Source: a virus | Strand: one strand, 5' to 3' | Virus record (IMG/VR): IMGVR_UViG_3300034683_000253 | Span: 1 to 22,295 of that record | DNA length: 22,295 nucleotides | Shown here: one piece after another, positions 13,888-20,735 of the stretch | Layout of the letters: each line of letters starts with the position of its first letter | Position numbering within the stretch: the first letter of the stretch is position 1 | Program-made: the position numbers and the translations under genes | The notes under the pieces: generated by a model | What the model saw: only the letters and a program-made list of their open reading frames with translations | The model's database searches: none | What the model was told of the DNA's origin: nothing

Positions 13888-14289
13888 TTACTCGACCCAG
13901 ACGCCCTCGGCGCCGACGCCGAGCACGATCCCGCAGGCCGAACGGGTGTTGGTGCCGTGGGTCTTGGCCACGGTCTGGTCGTCCACGATGTAGCAGGGCT
14001 TGCCCACGCACGCCTGGTCCACGGCGTCCGTGGCCGAGTTGGCGAACAGGAACGCCTTGCGGCGGCGCACGAGCACGGTCCGCGCGCCGTCGGCGCCCGC
14101 GCTGTTGTCCACCTGCTCCTCGGCCCGGCCCAGGTAGGTCAGGGTCGTGGCGGTGCTGCCGGGTGCGGCGTAGCCGGTGGCAGTGGCCACCACCAGGCTG
14201 CCAGCGTAGATCTTGACGCCCGCCGCCACGGGCACGGAGATCAGTTCGCCGTCCCGGTAGGGCGTGTTGCGGTCACTGGTGAGCGCCAT
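13888..14289 (-). CDS. Putative head decoration/cement protein (Mu gp33 position)
   Basis: A 133-residue protein, MALTSDRNTPYRDGELISVPVAAGVKIYAGSLVV..., lies between scaffold and gpT. The beginning resembles capsid cement proteins found before the major head gene ('R.t..r.G......pvaag..i.aG.lv......g...p'). The rest is beta-rich ('AAPGSTATTLTYLGRAEEQVDNS', 'TVLVRRRKAFLFANS', 'ACGIVLGVGAEGVWVE'). The ribosome site AAGGAG sits upstream. It probably stabilises the expanded capsid, an inference from position and composition. A trimeric DUF2190-like fold is possible but not demonstrated. Confidence 0.7.
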   Translation of the reverse strand: MALTSDRNTPYRDGELISVPVAAGVKIYAGSLVVATATGYAAPGSTATTLTYLGRAEEQVDNSAGADGARTVLVRRRKAFLFANSATDAVDQACVGKPCYIVDDQTVAKTHGTNTRSACGIVLGVGAEGVWVE

Positions 14290-14298
14290 GTCGTCTCC

Positions 14299-14901
14299 TT
14301 ACCCGGCGTACTTGGCCAGGTCTTCGGGGGTGTTGCCGAACATCTCGGCGATCTGGGCCTGCTGCGCGTTCAGGGCCTTCGGGTCGGCGTCCCCGGGCTT
14401 GCCGGGCAGCTCGGGATCCTTGATGACCTGCGGCGCCGTGGCCATGAACTTCTTGAACTCCTCCAGGCCGCCCTCCGCCGCGCACATGGCGCGGTAGTAG
14501 CCCTGGCTGGCCGGGGCGATCTTGCCCCCGGCGATGGCCTGGGTCACGGCGGCCTCGATGTCGGCCTCGCGCCGGGCGGCCTCGATCGTGCGCAGCCGCT
14601 CCTCGGCGTTGGCGGCGCGGGTCAGGGCGTGGTCCAGGTCGGTGCGGGGCACATACTTGTCCAGGCCTCCGGGCTGCTGCTGGTTGGCGGCCTTCGCCAG
14701 GGCCTGGGCTTTGGCCGCGGCCTGGTCGGCGGTGGACCCGGCGGGCAGGTCCAGGGCGGCGGCCACGCCTGCGGGCACTTCGGGGGTGTTCTTGGCCTTG
14801 TCCAGGGCGGCCTGCACGGCCCCCGCCTGCTGGTTGATCTGCTCCTCGGTGGCGTCTTCGGCCACGCCGAGCAGGGCGCACAATGCCTTGGGCAACTTCA
14901 T
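14299..14901 (-). CDS. Z: Head scaffolding protein nested in the protease gene (Mu Z-like internal start)
   Basis: An in-frame ATG (protease Met157) at 14901 is preceded by a strong ribosome site, GGAGG, 5 bases before it. Initiation here would yield a 200-residue protein (MKLPKALCALLGVAEDATEEQ...) that lacks the protease domain. It is rich in Ala, Gln and charged residues with long helices ('LTRAANAEERLRTIEAARREADIEAAVTQAIA'), typical of scaffolds. In Mu the scaffold Z is made from the 3' part of the protease gene I, and lambda does the same with C/Nu3. Sequence and precedent agree; expression is inferred. Confidence 0.75.
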   Translation of the reverse strand: MKLPKALCALLGVAEDATEEQINQQAGAVQAALDKAKNTPEVPAGVAAALDLPAGSTADQAAAKAQALAKAANQQQPGGLDKYVPRTDLDHALTRAANAEERLRTIEAARREADIEAAVTQAIAGGKIAPASQGYYRAMCAAEGGLEEFKKFMATAPQVIKDPELPGKPGDADPKALNAQQAQIAEMFGNTPEDLAKYAG

Positions 14902-15369
14902 CTCGTCCTCCGGTTCGGCGGCCTGGGCGTTCAGCGCCTTGAGCCGCAGGTTGGGGTGATTCGTGAGCCCCGCCGACACCAGCTCGGCAACATGGCTCGG
15001 GACTGATTGGGTGTGGTAGAACACGGGCGACAGGTAGCGGTATTCCCGCGTGGCGATCTGATTCGCCGCCCGGGGGGTCCATTCGACCCGGCCCCACACG
15101 GCGCCGCCCCGAATCTCCAGCCCGGTGATCCAACCCGCAGCAGGGGCCTCCAGGCCTTTCGGCGCGCGGTGTTCGGTCGCGTGTTCCCAGTCGATCTGTA
15201 CGGGCAGCCCGCGCCGGTTGTACGCGGCGACGACCCGGGCGGCGTCGTCCGGGCCGAACGCCCAGGCCCGCCCGTCGATGCCGCGCACCTCAGGGCCAGC
15301 GGGGATCAGCTCGACCCACTCCGGAGCCTGCCCTGCGGGCATCTCGGTGTTGAAAGCGATACGTCTCAT
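14299..15369 (-). CDS. I: Prohead protease with scaffold domain (Mu I)
   Basis: The 356-residue protein begins 'MRRIAFNTEMPAGQAPEWVELIPAGPEVRGIDGRAWAF' and contains 'GLPVQIDWEHATEHRAPKGLEAPAAGWITGLEIRGGAVWGRVEWTPRAANQIATREYRYLSPVFYH', the Mu-like prohead protease signature. His63 in DWEHA and Ser114 in YLSPVF are the best candidate catalytic residues. 'SAGLTNHPNL' at 132-141 closes the protease domain. Residues 157-356 form the helical scaffold part, which also has its own start. The start follows GAGGGG in the leader, at the downstream end of a 380-base gap. The protease matures the prohead before packaging. Confidence 0.95.
   Translation of the reverse strand: MRRIAFNTEMPAGQAPEWVELIPAGPEVRGIDGRAWAFGPDDAARVVAAYNRRGLPVQIDWEHATEHRAPKGLEAPAAGWITGLEIRGGAVWGRVEWTPRAANQIATREYRYLSPVFYHTQSVPSHVAELVSAGLTNHPNLRLKALNAQAAEPEDEMKLPKALCALLGVAEDATEEQINQQAGAVQAALDKAKNTPEVPAGVAAALDLPAGSTADQAAAKAQALAKAANQQQPGGLDKYVPRTDLDHALTRAANAEERLRTIEAARREADIEAAVTQAIAGGKIAPASQGYYRAMCAAEGGLEEFKKFMATAPQVIKDPELPGKPGDADPKALNAQQAQIAEMFGNTPEDLAKYAG
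14907..14911 (-). promoter_or_regulatory. Internal ribosome binding site for the nested scaffold
   Basis: The minus strand reads GGAGGACGAGATG here, a full-length Shine-Dalgarno core spaced 5 bases from an in-frame ATG. A site of this quality inside a coding region is unusual and decides the scaffold start at 14901. Confidence 0.7.
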
Positions 15370-15405
15370 GCCGCCCCTCTAGCGCATCGCTCGGGGCAGG
15401 GTCTT

Positions 15406-15420
15406 TTAACGGGGGTTAAC
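15406..15420. promoter_or_regulatory. TTAAC direct repeat spaced by 10 bases upstream of the protease
   Basis: The plus strand reads TTAACGGGGGTTAAC. Two TTAAC copies start 10 bases apart, one helical turn, so a protein could contact both on one face. This AT-rich element lies about 37-51 bases ahead of the protease start in otherwise GC-rich DNA. Its role is only inferred. Confidence 0.35.
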
Positions 15421-15504
15421 AGTTGCGGCGGGCGCCGCGTGGTACGAGGCAGGGTTCAGGGGCAGGGAGGGGCGTCCGCTGCGTCAAGGATGCCCGTTCA
15501 AAAA

Positions 15505-15516
15505 CGTTTATAAACG
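15505..15516. promoter_or_regulatory. 12-bp palindrome CGTTTATAAACG, possible activator or operator site
   Basis: The 12 bases form a perfect palindrome and sit inside an unusually AT-rich patch (AAAAACGTTTATAAACG). The centre TTTATAAA could serve as a -10 on either strand, but no good -35 is spaced 16-18 bases from it. This fits either a dimer-binding site or an activator-dependent late promoter of Mu P_I type. It lies 136 bases upstream of the protease start. Confidence 0.4.
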
Positions 15517-15605
15517 CCCTGTGCCGCCCGTTCGGGCCGGGGCGCGCACCTCGGGCCGCCGCGCTGGGCTGCGACCTCCCAGGGGCGTTTTTCCGCACCC
15601 CGGGG

Positions 15606-15634
15606 TTTACACGCTCATCCAGCGGCGCTATAGG
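15606..15634 (+). promoter_or_regulatory. Plus-strand sigma70-like promoter, antisense to the late operon
   Basis: TTTACA (15606-15611, five of six with TTGACA) and TATAGG (15629-15634, four of six with TATAAT) are separated by exactly 17 bases. It is the only good consensus pair I found in the gap. A transcript would begin near 15640-15642, which is the 5' edge of the foldable element listed next, and would run antisense into the MuF gene. Confidence 0.45.
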
Positions 15635-15640
15635 AGTGGC

Positions 15641-15751
15641 AGAGGCGGACGTGACACGGTGATACACTCCCGGCCGTAGCACGTCAGTCCTGACGGAGCG
15701 CCATGTGGGGTTGCCGGGCGTCGCCCGGAGGGAGGCCCCACCGTCCGCCTC
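15641..15751 (+). ncRNA. Candidate structured RNA closed by a perfect 10-bp stem
   Basis: GAGGCGGACG (15642-15651) pairs perfectly with CGTCCGCCTC (15742-15751), enclosing about 90 bases. Inside, CGTCA (15682-15686) pairs with TGACG (15691-15695) around GTCC. GTGGGG (15705-15710) pairs with CCCCAC (15736-15741), directly stacked on the closing stem. CCGGGC (15714-15719) pairs with GCCCGG (15723-15728) around GTC. The predicted transcript start of the upstream promoter coincides with the closing stem. The element overlaps the last bases of MuF (stop at 15750). It could instead fold in the late mRNA on the minus strand. No T-run terminator follows, and no known RNA family is recognised. Confidence 0.4.
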
Positions 15752-17039
15752 ACTTCCGCCCCTTCTTCAGCAACCGCCGAATCTCCAAGTTCCGCTTCAC
15801 TTCAGAGGTCGAAAGCCGCCTGAAACTCGTCAGGAACACGGCCCTTCCGCTGCCCGTGCCCTTCACCACCGTGACGTAGCCCTCGGATTCCAGGACGTAG
15901 ATCAGGCTCGCAGCGCCGTCCTGGATACGCTCCCCGTGCTCCAGAGCGTCCTGGATGCTGGCGTACTCGGCAGGCGACAGCTCCGGGTGCTCCCGGCCCT
16001 GCTTGGCATGCGTGTCCGGCGAAAAGCGCACGGTGCTGGTGCTGGCCCCGACCAGGTCCGCGTCCCCGACGCGCAGGATGCCCACGGGAAAATCACCGCG
16101 CGGTGCCCGGAACCACTCCGAGAACGACGGGCCGCCCACCATCTGGCGGACGATCCCCGCCGCGTCCTCGCGGTGGGCAGCGTCCAGTTTTGCGGCGACC
16201 AGTTCCAGGCTGTGGGCCAGTCGCCCGGCCGCCCCCGGGTTGTAATCCCAGCCCGGGTCGATGCCCTCGGGCACCTGGTGCGTCTCGCCGGTGCGGATGT
16301 TTTTCCAGGGCCGGGTGCGCACGGGCGGCGCCTGGCGCTGCACGCGCACGCGGGCCGGAGCCCGGTGCCCCGTGGGCAGTCCCGTCCCGGCGTCAACAAG
16401 CGGCTCGGGCTCCGGCGCCTGCACCCCCGTGCGCCCCAGGCGCTCCGCCTCGGCGCGCGACACCTGGCGCACCCGGCATTTGCAGCCCCAGCCGTTGGGC
16501 GTGTAGTGCGTGTCCCACCACGGGTCGTCCACGGGCAGCAGCGTCCCGTGCCAGCCCATGTGCTCGGGGCGGTGGACACGGCTGGGCCCCAGCTCGTAGA
16601 GCAAAAACGGGTGCGACGCCTTGGTGCGCTGGATGCGCGCCCACTGCCCGGCGGCGCGCGCCGTGCGCATGTTGGTGCGATAGATGGTCGCCAGGCGCCG
16701 GGGGCTGCCCAGTTGCACCTCGCGCACCTCGCCGGTGACCGGGTCCACCGCCTCCTTGCGGCCCCACCAGCCCAGCGCCTGCAGGCGCGGGGTGAGCGTC
16801 TTGGCGAAGTCCCGCAGGGTGCGCCCCTCGGCCTGGGCCCGGGCCGCCTCGGCGCGGATCGCGGTCAGCACGTCCAGCTCCATGGCCTTGGCCACGGTGA
16901 ACGACGTGGCGTGCTCCTCGCGCCACACGTCCGTGTGGTCGAATCCGGGCTTGAGCCCCTTGGCCCGGAACCACTCCATGGCCTCCCTGGGCGGCGGCCC
17001 CGGGAAGCTGAAGCCGGGCTTGGGCGTATGGCTAGGCAC
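15750..17039 (-). CDS. F: MuF head morphogenesis protein (gp30, SPP1 gp7-like) with nuclease-like C-terminal region
   Basis: The start is a GTG at 17039 overlapping the previous stop by 8 bases; the product has 429 residues. Residues 110-200 hold the MuF core: 'GSPRRLATIYRTNMRTARAAGQWARIQ', 'HPFLLYELGPSRVHRPEHMGWHGTLLPVDDPWWDTHYTPNGWGCKCRVRQVSRAEAERL'. Residues about 310-410 resemble the small RNase-like domains often fused to MuF proteins: 'TVRFSPDTHAKQGREHPELSPAEYASIQDALEHGE', then 'YVTVVKGTGSGRAVFLTSFRRLS'. H344, K346, H351, K393 and the TSFRR segment are candidate active-site residues. MuF is carried in small numbers in the virion and is needed for head assembly. The nuclease-like part is an inference from pattern. 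Confidence 0.92.
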   Translation of the reverse strand: MPSHTPKPGFSFPGPPPREAMEWFRAKGLKPGFDHTDVWREEHATSFTVAKAMELDVLTAIRAEAARAQAEGRTLRDFAKTLTPRLQALGWWGRKEAVDPVTGEVREVQLGSPRRLATIYRTNMRTARAAGQWARIQRTKASHPFLLYELGPSRVHRPEHMGWHGTLLPVDDPWWDTHYTPNGWGCKCRVRQVSRAEAERLGRTGVQAPEPEPLVDAGTGLPTGHRAPARVRVQRQAPPVRTRPWKNIRTGETHQVPEGIDPGWDYNPGAAGRLAHSLELVAAKLDAAHREDAAGIVRQMVGGPSFSEWFRAPRGDFPVGILRVGDADLVGASTSTVRFSPDTHAKQGREHPELSPAEYASIQDALEHGERIQDGAASLIYVLESEGYVTVVKGTGSGRAVFLTSFRRLSTSEVKRNLEIRRLLKKGRK

Positions 17040-17271
17040 GGTCCCGCACTCCGCGAATCACCAGCTCCCGTCCGTCGGCCAGGACGATGAGCCCGTCCAT
17101 GCGCCCGTGTCCGCAGCAGCTCATCACGGTGCGGATATTTGCGGCGGCCAGTGCCGCGACCAGGTCGGCGATGCACAGGTCGATGTCGCAACGCCGTCCG
17201 CTGATGGCCATGGGCACCTGGCAGGAGTATTCCCCCGGCTCGCAGCACACGTCAGGACGCCGCATCGCCAA
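17032..17271 (-). CDS. Small Cys-rich protein of unknown function between portal and MuF
   Basis: This 79-residue protein overlaps the portal gene by 20 bases and MuF by 8, which argues that it is a real, translated gene. It has seven cysteines (9, 10, 17, 28, 33, 52, 53), and a conserved-looking core 'IRTVMSCCGHGRMDGLIVLADGRELVI' at residues 46-72. The CCGHG patch plus upstream cysteines could bind zinc. I have seen 'CCGHG....I.L.DGR.L.I' in phage proteins of unknown function. Mu has no gene here. A second start at Met3 is possible. No function is assigned. Confidence 0.75.
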   Translation of the reverse strand: MAMRRPDVCCEPGEYSCQVPMAISGRRCDIDLCIADLVAALAAANIRTVMSCCGHGRMDGLIVLADGRELVIRGVRDRA

Positions 17272-18787
17272 CCCCCCGGGCCCGGAATGTCGCCTCGGCC
17301 AGGCTGCGCACCAGGGCCGTGGAATCCAGCCCTCCCGCCGCCAGTTCAGTCAGCCCGGCCAGGAATCCCTCCAGGCTTTCCGCCCGTTCGGCCAGCGCCA
17401 GCACGGGGTCCACCATGGGCGCCAGCACGCGCTCCCAGTCCTCCAGCGCCTCGTCCGCCAGGGCCTCCACAGGGTCCGGTTCCTGGGGCGCGCTCTGGCG
17501 GTTCAGGGCGCGGTTCAGGGCGGGCGGCTCCTGAGGCAGCGGTTGCACCCCCAGCAGTTCCGCCCCGGGCTCCGGGTCAGGCAGGTTGAAGCGGTCGCGG
17601 ACCACGGACTGCTCGACCCGGAGGCCCAAGGGCACCAGTATGCCCAGCGCCTCGGCCAGGAGCTTCAGATCCTGCGCCTCGGGCAGGAAGAAGCTCACCC
17701 GGGGGTAGCCCCCCTTGGGCGGCCCGTAGTTCAGGTCCACGAACGGTCGCACCAGGTCGCGGTTGATGGTGTTGCCCAGTTGGCGGGCGTCGGCGTCGCG
17801 GATGTCCTGGCGCACCTCGTCATGCACCTGGGCCTGGCTTAGGCTCGCCCCGTCGTCCGTGGTCATGGTCTGGCCCAGCACGGCCTTGGAAATCTGGCGG
17901 TCCAGCCAGTCGGCCAGCCGCGCGAACAGATCCTGCCCGCCGGTGGACTTGCCGCTCTCGACGAATTCTAGGCGCATCCCGTCGGGGATGATGCACGCCG
18001 CGTCCGTGCCGATGTTGGCCACCGCCCGGATCAGCGTCAGCTTGTCTTGCTCCGAGGCCTGCGGGCCGTAGCGCCCGACGCGGATGGGCATCCCGAACAC
18101 CTCGGCGAAGCGCATCCAGTCCGAGAGGGTGAACGCCTTGCACATGTAGGCGGCTGCGGCCAGCCGTGCCAGGCCGCCGCGCGCGGGCAGCCCGCTTTTC
18201 AGGCGCGGCAGATGCGTCACGAACTTGTACGCGGGCAGGGGCAGCCCCTGGTACATGTCGGCCTGGTCCAGCAGCCGCAACTCCCGGCCCCTGCCCCTGT
18301 CGAAGAGGAAAAACCGCTGGTCGGTCCAGCGGTACTCGCGCGGCACCCAGCGCCCGGGCCGTGTCTCCCACATGATCTCGCAGGCCGAGAAGCCCTTGCC
18401 CAGGGCGTCCAGCAGGTCATCCACCAGATCGCCGAACTGCGGCGGCCCCACAAGCTCCTCGCGCACCGCGTCGGCGATTTCCACGTCGCGGGCCTCGTCG
18501 CTGGCCGCCTCCACCGTCACGGGCAGCCCTGCCACCGCCCGCTTGCGCGTGCCCAGCACGCTGGCGTAATGCGGCTCGCGCTCCTCCATCTCTTCGGCCA
18601 GCACGAGGTACTCGCGCAGCTCCCCCTCGGCGGCGTCGCGCAGGATGCGCGCCAGCCGTTCGGGCGTCAGCCCCTGGGCCACGCTGGCCTCGTGCCAGAC
18701 GCTGCGCACTCCAACCAGCGACGGGGCCGCGTGCTCGCGGCGCAGCGCGCCGGTGTCCACCGGGCGCCCCAGATGATCGTACAGCAT
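17252..18787 (-). CDS. Portal protein (Mu gp29, DUF935 family)
   Basis: ATG at 18787 overlaps the terminase stop (TGATG), giving 511 residues, the normal gp29 size; the frame continues upstream as shadow. The N-terminal 'LGRPVDTGALRREHAAPSLVGVRSVW' and 'GLTPERLARILRDAAEGELREYLVLAEEMEEREPHYASVLGTRKRAVAGLPVTVEAAS' are classic DUF935. 'GFSACEIMWE', 'RFFLFDRG', 'LSDWMRFAEVFGMPIRVGRYG', and 'ISKAVLGQTMTTDDGASLSQAQVHDEVRQDI' are also conserved. The portal is the dodecameric ring through which terminase pumps DNA. It lies directly after the terminase, as in Mu. Confidence 0.96.
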   Translation of the reverse strand: MLYDHLGRPVDTGALRREHAAPSLVGVRSVWHEASVAQGLTPERLARILRDAAEGELREYLVLAEEMEEREPHYASVLGTRKRAVAGLPVTVEAASDEARDVEIADAVREELVGPPQFGDLVDDLLDALGKGFSACEIMWETRPGRWVPREYRWTDQRFFLFDRGRGRELRLLDQADMYQGLPLPAYKFVTHLPRLKSGLPARGGLARLAAAAYMCKAFTLSDWMRFAEVFGMPIRVGRYGPQASEQDKLTLIRAVANIGTDAACIIPDGMRLEFVESGKSTGGQDLFARLADWLDRQISKAVLGQTMTTDDGASLSQAQVHDEVRQDIRDADARQLGNTINRDLVRPFVDLNYGPPKGGYPRVSFFLPEAQDLKLLAEALGILVPLGLRVEQSVVRDRFNLPDPEPGAELLGVQPLPQEPPALNRALNRQSAPQEPDPVEALADEALEDWERVLAPMVDPVLALAERAESLEGFLAGLTELAAGGLDSTALVRSLAEATFRARGVGDAAS

Positions 18788-20217
18788 CAAATCGCTCCTC
18801 GCCGGAACCCCGCCGTACAGCGCACGGCCCGGGTTATGCGGTCTGTGTCGAGAGCATTGCGAAGGGAAACGGCTTGGTACCCGAAGGCCTCGGCAGGGCC
18901 GGAGGCAGCGTGTACGGCCAGGGCCAGGGCCCAAAATCGGTCGGCGTGGCCGTCCGGGCGGCGCTCGGCGGTGAACCGGATGTTGCCCGCCGCCGTGGTC
19001 TGCTTGGTCACGGAGCGCAGGTCCGCGCGGATGGCGGGGTCATAGGGCAGACGCAAGGTGCGGTCCTCCATGCGCCCACGCACGGGATAGGCCAACGCCT
19101 CCTTGACCCGCGCGGTAAACGTCACGGGCTCCACACGGCTGCCGAACCGGGCCGTGGCGTCGTCGGCCCAGCCGATACCCAGGCCCGTGGCGTCGATGCA
19201 CACCCGGGCCGCGCGCTCGAACCAGGGCCAGAGCACCTTCTCCTGCTCGCCCTTGGACATCCCCGCCAGCGGCTCAATGTGGCGCGTGTAGAGCACATCG
19301 CCGAGCTGCTCCATCACCCAGAGCACGGTCAGGTCACGGGTCCGCCCGATGTCCACGCCCATGTACAGCGGCCCAGGGCCCATATCCCACCACGGGTATT
19401 CCCCCGGGTACTCACACGAGGCGATGAGGTCGTATTCCAGGAAGGCGGAATCGTCATCCGCCGGGCGGCACATATACTCCTGCTGGAACGTCTCCTCGTC
19501 GGGGCAGCCCGTGCGCACCCAGTCGTAATAGGCGGCCTCGTCCATGGCCTGGCGGGGGTCGCCGGGCGGCAGGGACTGCTGGAGCTTGTAGAGGAAGCCC
19601 TGGCTCAGGGCGTCCTCCAGGGTGACCGTGTGCAGGCTGATGCCCTTGGGGTTGCCGGATTCACGGACCTCTCGAATCAGCTGGTTGAAATAGTTGTGGC
19701 TGCCCCGGTGCGTGGAAATGACCTCCAGGGTGCCGCCCCAGGTGATGCCCGGGTAGGCGATGGCCCACAGACGCCGGGGGTCGGGGTGCAAGGCGAACTC
19801 GTCCAGGATGCGACTGCCGCGCTTGCCCGCCTGGGCGTCCGGGTTGGAACTCATGGAGTTGATGCGCCGTCCGTTGGCGAACTCCAGCACATAGGCCGCC
19901 GTCATGCCCTTGCGGTCCAGCACCACCTCGCCCAGATCCTTGGCCACGATGTCCAGTACCCGGCCCCAATGCTTGCAGTCCTCAATCAGCAGCTTGGCCT
20001 GGGTCTCGTCGCGGCTGCTGACCCATTGGTCCCAGCGGGCGGCCTGGGCCGCTGTGCGCTCGCAAGCGGCGTAGGACGTACACCAGGACAGCCCGATCTG
20101 ACGGGCCTTTTCCATGAGCTTAAGCAAGGCCACGTCCGTGATCCAGGCCGACTGGTAGGGCAAGAACAACGCCCCGGGGTCGGCGGGAAGCACCTTGGCG
20201 TTGCCGCGCCTGGTCAC
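18787..20217 (-). CDS. Terminase large subunit (Mu gp28-like)
   Basis: The GTG start at 20217 overlaps the DUF3486 stop (GTGA); the 476-residue product begins VTRRGNAKVLPADPGALFLPYQ. The ATPase part shows 'EKARQIGLSW' (residues 36-45, deviant Walker A) and 'RILDEFALH' (136-144, Walker B with D139-E140). The RNase-H-like nuclease part shows 'YMGVDIGRTRDLTVLW' (D289), 'VCIDATGLGIGW' (D342) and 'PDGHADRFWALALA' (D422/D426). This is the packaging motor and headful nuclease that also takes the flanking host DNA in Mu-like phages. It is followed by the portal gene. Confidence 0.96.
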   Translation of the reverse strand: MTRRGNAKVLPADPGALFLPYQSAWITDVALLKLMEKARQIGLSWCTSYAACERTAAQAARWDQWVSSRDETQAKLLIEDCKHWGRVLDIVAKDLGEVVLDRKGMTAAYVLEFANGRRINSMSSNPDAQAGKRGSRILDEFALHPDPRRLWAIAYPGITWGGTLEVISTHRGSHNYFNQLIREVRESGNPKGISLHTVTLEDALSQGFLYKLQQSLPPGDPRQAMDEAAYYDWVRTGCPDEETFQQEYMCRPADDDSAFLEYDLIASCEYPGEYPWWDMGPGPLYMGVDIGRTRDLTVLWVMEQLGDVLYTRHIEPLAGMSKGEQEKVLWPWFERAARVCIDATGLGIGWADDATARFGSRVEPVTFTARVKEALAYPVRGRMEDRTLRLPYDPAIRADLRSVTKQTTAAGNIRFTAERRPDGHADRFWALALAVHAASGPAEAFGYQAVSLRNALDTDRITRAVRCTAGFRRGAI

Positions 20218-20735
20218 GCGGTGATCCCCAACTCGGCGCGGATGGAGAGCAGCGCGTCTTCGGACAGCCCCGCCCGGCGCCCGACCTTGGTCATGGCCTC
20301 GGCGGCCTCCTTGCGGGCCTGCTCGCGCACCTCTTCCACGTACTTCTTCTGGGTCACCGATGCGCGCCCCAGGTCCGCGATGCTCCGGGCCAGGCTGGCC
20401 AGGTTGATCTTCTCCGGGTTCACCTCCAAATCCTTGAGCACCGAGAAGAGCTTCTCCTGCACGAGGCGCATCAACGCCTCGTTGATGGCCCCCTCCGTAT
20501 CGGGCGCGGCGTCCACAATGGCCCGGGCCTGTTCGCTGGCGACCTTGAGGGCGGCCAGGCGCTCCTCGAACTCCTGACCGTAACGATGCACGGCGCTCTT
20601 GGATATTTCGTATCCGCGCTCCTTCAGGGCGTCGGCCAGGGCCTGGTACCCGGCAAACCCACCCTGGACCAGGGCGTGGTCCAACCACTCCTTGACCTCG
20701 GCGGGCAGCCGTTCAACGGCAGAGCGGGGCGGCAT
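20214..20735 (-). CDS. DUF3486 family protein, likely small terminase (Mu gp27)
   Basis: ATG at 20735 overlaps the preceding stop (TAATG) and gives 173 residues; the frame upstream is shadow. The N-terminal 'MPPRSAVERLPAEVKEWLDHALVQGGFAGYQALADALKERGYEISKSAVHRYGQEFEERLAAL' matches DUF3486, with a helix-turn-helix-like region ('GYEISKSAVHRYGQ') that would bind DNA. Helical segments follow ('EALMRLVQEKLFSVLKDLEVNPEKINLASLARSIADLGRASVTQKKYVEEVREQARKEAAEAM'), suited to oligomerisation. Location just before gp28 supports the small terminase assignment. Confidence 0.92.
   Translation of the reverse strand: MPPRSAVERLPAEVKEWLDHALVQGGFAGYQALADALKERGYEISKSAVHRYGQEFEERLAALKVASEQARAIVDAAPDTEGAINEALMRLVQEKLFSVLKDLEVNPEKINLASLARSIADLGRASVTQKKYVEEVREQARKEAAEAMTKVGRRAGLSEDALLSIRAELGITA

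Larger units (their letters stand above)
15370..15749. other. 380-base non-coding gap between MuF and the protease, with regulatory-looking elements
   Basis: This is the only long gap in the window and the most AT-varied stretch in it. It contains a TTAAC direct repeat, a 12-bp palindrome, a plus-strand promoter-like pair and a foldable element, each listed separately. Two small open frames exist here (15416-15682 minus and 15423-15662 plus), but neither looks like protein. In Mu a C-activated late promoter (P_I) lies just upstream of gene I, so a promoter for the protease-to-tail genes is expected in this gap. No convincing minus-strand sigma70 promoter was found, which fits an activator-dependent promoter. 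Confidence 0.6.

Noticed and set aside
13877-14011. Further upstream extension of the gpT frame to about 14011
   Set aside because: This part overlaps the cement gene in another frame and is Arg/Gly-rich; the ribosome site before 13876 fixes the start there.
15423-15662. Small plus-strand frame of 79 codons in the same gap
   Set aside because: Starts at a TTG without a ribosome site and lies upstream of the plus-strand promoter; no protein pattern.
15416-15682. Small minus-strand frame of 88 codons in the gap before the protease
   Set aside because: No ribosome site, no family resemblance, biased composition; it overlaps the palindrome and foldable element better explained as regulatory DNA.
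15704-15742. Rho-independent terminator after MuF
   Set aside because: Strong hairpins are present but neither strand has a following T-run, so it is listed as part of a structured element instead.
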